Shown here piece after piece: positions 58,360-64,000 of a stretch of 64,000 bases of DNA (the first letter of the stretch is position 1; each line of letters starts with the position of its first letter). This DNA is from Botrimarina colliarenosi (GTDB lineage Bacteria > Planctomycetota > Planctomycetia > Pirellulales > Lacipirellulaceae). The notes beneath the pieces are model-generated. The model did no database searches and was not told the origin of the DNA. It saw only the letters and a list, made by a program, of their open reading frames with translations. The stretch spans positions 265,806 to 329,805 of the forward strand of contig NZ_SJPR01000001.1 in NCBI RefSeq assembly GCF_007859955.1, read 5' to 3'. The position numbers were made by a program, and so were the translations under genes.

Positions 58360-59778
58360 GTGCAACGCCTCTCCCTTTGGGCCCGCCCTCTCTTGGGCGT
58401 GTGGCTCCTAGCCCTCGTTGTGACAGGCTGCGGTACAAAAGCGTCCCGGGGTCCCAGCCCCGGCGCCGGTCCGCCCCCCAAGGTGACCGTCGCCAAGCCG
58501 CTCGTGATGGAGACGCTCGATTGGGACCCCTACACCGGCCGGCTGGCGCCGATTGAGGAAGTCGATGTCCGCGCGCGGGTCAGCGGCTACCTCGAATCGC
58601 ACCACTTCAATGAAGGGCAAGACATCGAGGAAGGGCAGCTCCTCTTTGTCATCGATCCACGCCCCTACGAGGCGACGCTGGCCCAGGCCAACGCGGCCCG
58701 CGAGGAAGCCATCGCCCGCCGCCAGCAGTCCGAGGCGATGGTCCGCGAGGCTCAGGCGAGACGGCAGCAGGTCTCGGCCCAACTCGAATTAACGCAAGCG
58801 CAGCTCAACCGCGCTCGTCCGCTGCTCCCCAGCGGCGCCATCAGCGACGACGAGTTTGATGAGTTGGTAGCCGCCGCCCGACAGGCCGAGGCGGACGCCT
58901 ACGCCGCCGACGCCGAGATCGAATCGGCTAGCGCCGCCGTGGTCGCCGCCCAAGCCGCTATCGGCACCGCCGAAGCAGCGGTCACCTCCGCGGAGCTCGA
59001 CCTCAGCTACTGCCGGATCACGGCGCCGATCAGCGGCCGCATCAGCCGCCGGAACGTGACGCAAGGCAATCTGATCTCGGGCGGACTCGGCGCGTCGGCC
59101 CTGACGACGATCGTCTCGAAGGACCCTGTGTACGCGTACTTCGACGCCAACGAGCAGGCCCTTCTCAAGTACATCCGCCTCGATCAGCAGAACAAACGGA
59201 CCAGCTCACGCGACGCGAAGACGCCGGTCTTTATGGCCCTGGCGGACGAGCAGAACTTCCCGCACCAAGGCTACATCGACTTCGTTGACAACCGCGTCGA
59301 CGCCGCGACCGGCTCCATCCGTGCGCGGGCGATTTTCCCGAACCCTGACGATGTCCTGGTGCCCGGTGTCTTCGTCCGGATGCAGATCCCAGGCAGCGGC
59401 GACGAGCAACGGGTGCTGCTCCCCGACTCGGCGATTTCAACCGACCAGACGTCGAAGTTCGTCTACCTGCTGGGCGAAGAGAACAAGTTGGTGGTGCGAC
59501 GGGTGACAACCGGCGCGATCTCGAAGGAGCTCCGCGTCATCGAGAGCGGTCTCGACGGGTCCGAGACCGTGGTGATCAAGGGCCTGCAGCGTTGTCGAGC
59601 CGGACAAGCGGTCGATCCGACGGTTGAAGAGATCCAGCCGGGAGACGACCTGGGGCTGCCCGACAAGTACGAGCCGGTCCCGCCGTCGAAGTGGCTGCAA
59701 CCCGCCGCGAACCCGGTCGAGACGCCCCTCCGCGCCGCCCGTCAACCGGCCCGCTATACCGAAGGGGCGTCGCGATGA
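58360..59778 (+). CDS. RND efflux periplasmic adaptor (membrane fusion protein)
   Basis: A 472-residue lipoprotein adaptor: lipobox LALVVTGC (Cys24), then the split lipoyl/hairpin layout of membrane fusion proteins: VDVRARVSGYLESHHFNEGQ, DIEEGQLLFVIDPRPYEATL, the coiled-coil hairpin (about 105-205), LDLSYCRITAPISGRISRRN and the beta-barrel VRMQIPGSGDEQRVLLPDSA. The start is GTG at 58360. Its stop overlaps the ATG of the permease (ATGA), so the two are co-translated. An outer-membrane channel gene is not in the window. Confidence 0.95.
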   Translation: MQRLSLWARPLLGVWLLALVVTGCGTKASRGPSPGAGPPPKVTVAKPLVMETLDWDPYTGRLAPIEEVDVRARVSGYLESHHFNEGQDIEEGQLLFVIDPRPYEATLAQANAAREEAIARRQQSEAMVREAQARRQQVSAQLELTQAQLNRARPLLPSGAISDDEFDELVAAARQAEADAYAADAEIESASAAVVAAQAAIGTAEAAVTSAELDLSYCRITAPISGRISRRNVTQGNLISGGLGASALTTIVSKDPVYAYFDANEQALLKYIRLDQQNKRTSSRDAKTPVFMALADEQNFPHQGYIDFVDNRVDAATGSIRARAIFPNPDDVLVPGVFVRMQIPGSGDEQRVLLPDSAISTDQTSKFVYLLGEENKLVVRRVTTGAISKELRVIESGLDGSETVVIKGLQRCRAGQAVDPTVEEIQPGDDLGLPDKYEPVPPSKWLQPAANPVETPLRAARQPARYTEGASR

Positions 59779-62700
59779 AGTTCGCTCATTTCTTTATCGA
59801 TCGCCCGATCTTCGCCACGGTGCTGTCGGTCGTCGTCGTGCTGGTCGGTTCGCTGAGCTACTTCGGGCTGCCGGTGTCGCAGTACCCGGAGATCGCGTTG
59901 CCAACGGTCGTTGTCTCGGCGAGCTACCCCGGCGCCACCTCCGAGACGGTCGCCGAAACGGTCGCGACGCCTCTCGAGCAGGAGATCAATGGCGTCGAGA
60001 ACATGCTCTACATGGAGTCGCAGTCGACCAACGACGGCGCCATGTCGCTGACGATCACGTTCGAGCTCGGGACCGATATCGACCAGGCCCAGGTGCTGGT
60101 GCAGAACCGCGTCGCCCGGGCCGAACCGCGACTCCCCGCCGAAGTGCGGCAGGCGGGCGTCGTCACGCAAAAGACGTCGCCCGAGATGCTGATGGTGGTG
60201 CACCTCATTTCGCCCGACGCGTCGCGTGACCAGCTCTATATCGCCAATTACGCGTACCTGCAGATCCGCGACGTGCTGGCGCGGATCAACGGCGTCGGCG
60301 ACCTGCGGGTGTTCGGCGGCGCCGAGTACTCGATGCGGGTGTGGCTCGACATCGAACGGATGGCGTCGCTCGATCTGACCGCGGGCGACATTGTCGGCGC
60401 GCTCCGTGAGCAGAACGTCCAAGTCGCCGCCGGGAAGATTGGCCAAACGCCCCTGCCGCATCCGAGCGACTTCGAGATCACGATCTCGAGCCAGGGCCGG
60501 CTACAAACCGCCGACGAATTCGACGACATCGTCATCAAACGGGGCGCCGAAGGGCGGCTCACTCGGCTCTCGGATGTCGCGAGGATCGAGCTCGGCGCGC
60601 AGGACTATTCGGTCAACAGCTATCTCGACGGCGACAACGCGGTGGCGATCCTCGTCTTCGCCCGCCCCGCGACTAACGGCGTCGAGACCGCCCACATCGT
60701 CGAGGAAACGGTCAAGGAGCTGTCAGAGAACTTCCCTCCCGGGATCGGATATAAGATCGCTTACAACCCGACCAAGTTTGTCGAAGAGTCGATCTCCGAG
60801 GTGTTCATCACGCTGGTCGAAACGACGCTGTTGGTGGTGCTGACCGTCTTCATCTTCCTGCAACGCTGGCAGGCGACGCTGATCCCCGTGGTGGCGATCC
60901 CGATCTCGCTGATCGGCACGTTCGCCGTCATGAGCGGCGTTGGCTTTAGCCTCAACAACCTCTCGTTGTTCGGCCTGGTGCTGGCGATCGGCATCGTTGT
61001 CGACGACGCCATCGTCGTGGTGGAGAACGTCGAACGCCTGATCTCCGAAGGCATGCAGCCCAAACCGGCGACCAAGCAAGCGATGACCGAGGTGGGTTCC
61101 GCCTTGATCGCCACGACGCTGGTGCTGGTGGCCGTGTTCGTACCGACCGCCTTCATTGGCGGCATCAGCGGGCAGTTCTATCAACAATTCGCCATCACCA
61201 TCGCGGCGGCGACGGTCTTTAGCACGTTCGTCTCGCTGACCCTCACCCCGGCGTTGTGCGGCTTGCTGCTGCAACCCACGGACGCCAAGCCCGGCTACAT
61301 CACAAGGGGGATGGACCTCCTGTTCGGCTGGTTCTTCCGCCCCTTTAACCGCGTGTTCGACTGGAGCAGCAACCTCTACGCCGGCGTTGTGAAGCGGTTT
61401 ATCCGTCTCGGCTTGGTGATGCTGCTGCTTTACGTCGGCCTGCTCGTGGCGACGAAGTACAGCTTCGACCTCGTCCCCAACGGCTTTATCCCCGAGCAAG
61501 ACCAGGGCTACCTGATCGTCGCGGCCCAGCTGCCCGACGGCGCGTCGCTTTCTCGCACTGATGCGGTTGTCAAGCGGATCAGCGAGGCCGCGATGAGTAT
61601 CGATGGAATCCAGAACGCGGTGGCGTTCGCTGGCTTCTCCGGGGCGACTCGCACCAACGCGCCAAACGCGGCCGCTTGCTTTACGGCGCTCGAGGACTCT
61701 CGCAGCCGCGCGCGCCGCGGCCGTGACATCGGCGTCCTTCAGCAGGAACTCCAGGCGAAGGTCGCCCAGATTCAAGAGGCGCAGATCGTCGTTCTCTCTC
61801 CTCCCCCCGTGAGTGGCATCGGCAACGCCGGCGGCGTGAAAATGTACGTACAAGACCGCAGCGGCGCCGGCTACGCCGCTCTGGGCGCAGCGACCGACGA
61901 GCTGGTTGGATCCGCGATGCAGCAGCTCGGCCCACAAACGGGATTGGCCTTCGTCAATACCTTCTATCGAGCCGCAACTCCGCAGCTGTACGCCGACATC
62001 GACCGCACCCGCGCGCAACAGCTCGACGTGCCGATGCAGAACGTCTTTGAGACGCTGCAGGTCTTCTTGGGGTCGCTTTACGTCAACGACTTCAACTATT
62101 TGGGACGAACCTACCGCGTCACCGCCCAGGCCGACGCCCAGTACCGTGACGAGGTAGACGACGTTCTTCGCCTCCGGACTCGCAGCGCCTCGGGCGCCGT
62201 CGTGCCGCTGGGGACGATCCTCCAGATGAAAGAGCGTGTCGGGCCCGACCGCGTGGTGCGATACAAACTCTACCCCTCCGCCGACGTCCAAGGGGTGACA
62301 TTCCCCGGCACGAGCACCGGCCAATCGATCGCGTCGCTCGAGCGTCTTGCCGAAACGACGTTGCCGCAGGGGTTTAGCTACGAGTGGACCGATCTGGCCA
62401 AACAAGAAAAGGTCGAAGGCTCGACGGCGTTGCTAATCTTCCCGCTCTGCGTGGTGTTCGTCTTCTTAACGCTCGCCGCCCAGTACGAGAGCTGGTTGCT
62501 CCCGCTGGCGATCGTGTTGATTGTCCCGCTCTGTTTGCTGTTTGCGATCGGCGGCGTCTGGTTCCGCGGCATGGACAACAACATCCTGACGCAGATCGGC
62601 TTCATCGTGCTGATCGCCCTGGCGTGTAAGAACGCGATTCTCATCGTCGAGTTCGCCAAGACGCTCGAGGACCAGGGAAAGAACCGCTTTGAAGCGGCCG

Positions 62701-62939
62701 TCGAGGCGTGTAGGCTCCGTCTGCGGGCGATCTTGATGACGGCGTTCTCGTTCGTGCTCGGCGTGATACCCCTGCTGATCGCCACAGGCGCTGGCTCGGA
62801 GATGCGTCGCGCGCTTGGGACCGCCGTCTTCAGCGGCATGCTCGGCGTCACCCTGCTCGGTCTGTTCCTAACGCCCGTGTTCTACGTCCTATTGCGAGGC
62901 CTTGTGGTTCGACGCAAATCCGAGCCGCAATCGCCCTGA
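59775..62939 (+). CDS. RND multidrug efflux permease (HAE1 type)
   Basis: A 1054-residue AcrB-type proton/substrate antiporter. N-terminal FFIDRPIFATVLSVVVVLVG, proton-relay pair in IGIVVDDAIVVVENVERLI, the conserved Lys in ALACKNAILIVEFAKTLEDQ, and twelve membrane helices in two halves with large periplasmic loops; length matches AcrB (1049). Its substrate could be drugs, dyes, detergents or metals (HME-type metal pumps have other relay residues), so a multidrug role is likely. The ATG at 59775 overlaps the adaptor stop. No local repressor gene is seen on this side of the operon. Confidence 0.95.
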   Translation: MKFAHFFIDRPIFATVLSVVVVLVGSLSYFGLPVSQYPEIALPTVVVSASYPGATSETVAETVATPLEQEINGVENMLYMESQSTNDGAMSLTITFELGTDIDQAQVLVQNRVARAEPRLPAEVRQAGVVTQKTSPEMLMVVHLISPDASRDQLYIANYAYLQIRDVLARINGVGDLRVFGGAEYSMRVWLDIERMASLDLTAGDIVGALREQNVQVAAGKIGQTPLPHPSDFEITISSQGRLQTADEFDDIVIKRGAEGRLTRLSDVARIELGAQDYSVNSYLDGDNAVAILVFARPATNGVETAHIVEETVKELSENFPPGIGYKIAYNPTKFVEESISEVFITLVETTLLVVLTVFIFLQRWQATLIPVVAIPISLIGTFAVMSGVGFSLNNLSLFGLVLAIGIVVDDAIVVVENVERLISEGMQPKPATKQAMTEVGSALIATTLVLVAVFVPTAFIGGISGQFYQQFAITIAAATVFSTFVSLTLTPALCGLLLQPTDAKPGYITRGMDLLFGWFFRPFNRVFDWSSNLYAGVVKRFIRLGLVMLLLYVGLLVATKYSFDLVPNGFIPEQDQGYLIVAAQLPDGASLSRTDAVVKRISEAAMSIDGIQNAVAFAGFSGATRTNAPNAAACFTALEDSRSRARRGRDIGVLQQELQAKVAQIQEAQIVVLSPPPVSGIGNAGGVKMYVQDRSGAGYAALGAATDELVGSAMQQLGPQTGLAFVNTFYRAATPQLYADIDRTRAQQLDVPMQNVFETLQVFLGSLYVNDFNYLGRTYRVTAQADAQYRDEVDDVLRLRTRSASGAVVPLGTILQMKERVGPDRVVRYKLYPSADVQGVTFPGTSTGQSIASLERLAETTLPQGFSYEWTDLAKQEKVEGSTALLIFPLCVVFVFLTLAAQYESWLLPLAIVLIVPLCLLFAIGGVWFRGMDNNILTQIGFIVLIALACKNAILIVEFAKTLEDQGKNRFEAAVEACRLRLRAILMTAFSFVLGVIPLLIATGAGSEMRRALGTAVFSGMLGVTLLGLFLTPVFYVLLRGLVVRRKSEPQSP

Positions 62940-62975
62940 TCACCAGCGGCTAAGAGGGATCACCCTCTGCGCTGA

Positions 62976-64000
62976 TTAAACGCGTGGCGCGGGGTCTTCG
63001 TGGGCGGCGCCGTTCTTCGCGGGGGGGGCAGTCACGGGGGATTCCTTCGACTTCTCGCCCTCTTTATCACCCCCCATGAACTTGGCGAGGCTCTCGGGGA
63101 CCTCGATCCCGCCGACATCGCGGAGCACCTGCATCATCGGCGGCAGCGTGCCGGTCATGCCCTGCAGGAAGTCGGCCGTGTTGGAGCGGCCGTCTTTGCC
63201 GGAGCCGTTCTCCCAGACGACGATCTTGTCGAACTTGATGTTGCTGATCGCCTTGGCGGAGGTCTCGGCGAGCGTGTCGAGGTGCTCGAGCATCATCAGC
63301 TGGAACGCCTCGCGGGCGCCGCCGCACGCCTCGACGATCTGTTTGAGGCCTTCGCCCTTCTTGGCGAGGATCTCGTACTGGCCGCGGGCCTCGGCCTCGA
63401 GCTTGGCGTAGACGGCCGCCGCGTTCGCGTTGGCCTCCAGCGTGATCCGCTCCGCCTCGGCCTCGGCCTGGACGATGAGGCGGGCCTTTTCGGCCTTGGC
63501 GACCGCCTCGTACTCGGCGCGTTTCTCGGCCTCGACCCGCTCGGCGTCGGCGATCGCCGCCTTGGCCATGGCGCGGTTCTGGGTCTCGATGACGGCGGCC
63601 TCCGCCTCACGTTTGCGCGACTCGCCCCGCTCGTACGCCTCGGCCCGTTGCACCAAGAGCTCGGCCTGCGAACTGGCGATCTTCGCTTCGGCCAGGTTCT
63701 CGCCATCGACGGCGGCGGCGTTGGCGCTCGCCATTGCAATCCGCTTCTCCCGCTCGGCTTCCTTGACCTGTACCTCGCGCTGGAACTCGGCGGTCTGTTC
63801 GCCAACGGTCTGCTCCTTGAGCATCTGGGCGACCTGGATCGCCCGGTCGCGCTCGGCCGCTTTCTCACCAACCGTCTGCTCTTTCAGTAGCTCGGCGAGC
63901 CGGACCGCTTGCTCGCGCTCGGCCTCCCGGGTGCCGATCTCGCGCAGCTTGGTGGCGTCGGCGACCTTGACGGCCTTTTCCCGCTCGGCGTCGGCGACGC
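62976..64000 (-). CDS. Flotillin-like / SPFH-family protein, C-terminal part (runs off window end)
   Basis: 341 residues are visible; the frame stays open to position 64000, so the N-terminal SPFH domain lies outside. The visible part is the flotillin-type coiled coil of Ala/Glu/Lys heptads (KEAEREKRIAMASANAAAVD, EAKIASSQAELLVQRAEAYE, EKRAEYEAVAKAEKARLIVQ, ILAKKGEGLKQIVEACGG) and the C-terminal domain (MLEHLDTLAETSAKAISNIK, FDKIVVWENG), ending with a charged tail. Bacterial flotillins organise membrane microdomains. The ATG at 63824 is only an internal Met; the gene begins beyond the window. It is convergent with the RND operon. Confidence 0.9.
   Translation of the reverse strand, partial: VADAEREKAVKVADATKLREIGTREAEREQAVRLAELLKEQTVGEKAAERDRAIQVAQMLKEQTVGEQTAEFQREVQVKEAEREKRIAMASANAAAVDGENLAEAKIASSQAELLVQRAEAYERGESRKREAEAAVIETQNRAMAKAAIADAERVEAEKRAEYEAVAKAEKARLIVQAEAEAERITLEANANAAAVYAKLEAEARGQYEILAKKGEGLKQIVEACGGAREAFQLMMLEHLDTLAETSAKAISNIKFDKIVVWENGSGKDGRSNTADFLQGMTGTLPPMMQVLRDVGGIEVPESLAKFMGGDKEGEKSKESPVTAPPAKNGAAHEDPAPRV

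Noticed and set aside
60723-62405. 560-codon open frame antisense to the RND permease
   Set aside because: Same reason: antisense shadow of a long, strongly supported gene.

Overview
The window reads as chromosome of a GC-rich planctomycete, most likely order Pirellulales and perhaps a Lacipirellulaceae-type lineage. This rests on the mix of secreted proteins with PEP-CTERM tails, a dockerin-like 'GDFNDDGLVDAADYTVWRDN' motif, two type I sulfatases, a GYF-domain protein, zinc-ribbon proteins of planctomycete style and many long palindromic repeats between genes. The assignment is inference from gene content; no rRNA is present.

Layout. 1-3.1 kb: the 5' part of a sulfatase gene, a small membrane protein carrying a Cys-containing pentapeptide repeat, and an S1-domain RNA-binding protein. 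3.1-6.8 kb: nadA, a cytosolic Cys-rich copper-storage-type protein bracketed by ~100-bp direct repeats, then an AT-richer patch with yidD and a GYF-YbjQ fusion. 6.3-12.8 kb (minus strand): the conserved ffh/rpsP/trmD/rplS/yraN translation cluster, without rimM and interrupted between rpsP and ffh by a 2.1-kb PEP-CTERM/dockerin gene. 13-20.2 kb: a GH2 glycosidase, a zinc-ribbon protein, a second PEP-CTERM gene lying between two copies of the argS 3' end, argS and rsfS. 20.4-28.5 kb: bcp, a putative anti-sigma-like protein, a PilZ-like protein, two large planctomycete proteins of unknown function, a desulforedoxin-like mini-protein next to a PfpI-family protein, and a multipass membrane protein. 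28.6-34.1 kb: a PEP-CTERM protein, a RelE-type toxin with an aberrant antitoxin frame, groES-groL with a very structured spacer, and two small secreted basic repeat proteins.

34.2-39 kb holds a compact five-gene minus-strand signalling module: a soluble PAS histidine kinase, two single receiver proteins, a REC-HDOD protein and a REC protein fused to an HD-GYP-like domain that has lost its metal-binding signature. This is the best candidate for an undescribed system in the window. 39.3-44.7 kb: DoxX-like, monooxygenase-like, sulfatase, lipoprotein and MgtC genes, then a ~930-bp repeat-rich gap and an AT-richer orphan gene. 44.8-50.7 kb: aspS and an oleC-oleD-like pair, where a ~75-bp heptamer-containing repeat occurs once between genes and twice in frame inside oleC. 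50.8-57.8 kb: MscS channel, mutY coupled by a GTGA overlap to a zinc-ribbon/Pro-rich membrane protein, an M32 carboxypeptidase, bshB1, tRNA-Arg and tRNA-Met. 58.4-64 kb: an RND efflux adaptor-permease operon and the C-terminal part of a flotillin-like gene.

A theme across the window is long palindromes and short-period arrays in intergenic DNA, at gene ends and sometimes inside genes. No rRNA, CRISPR array, transposase, integrase or phage gene was recognised.
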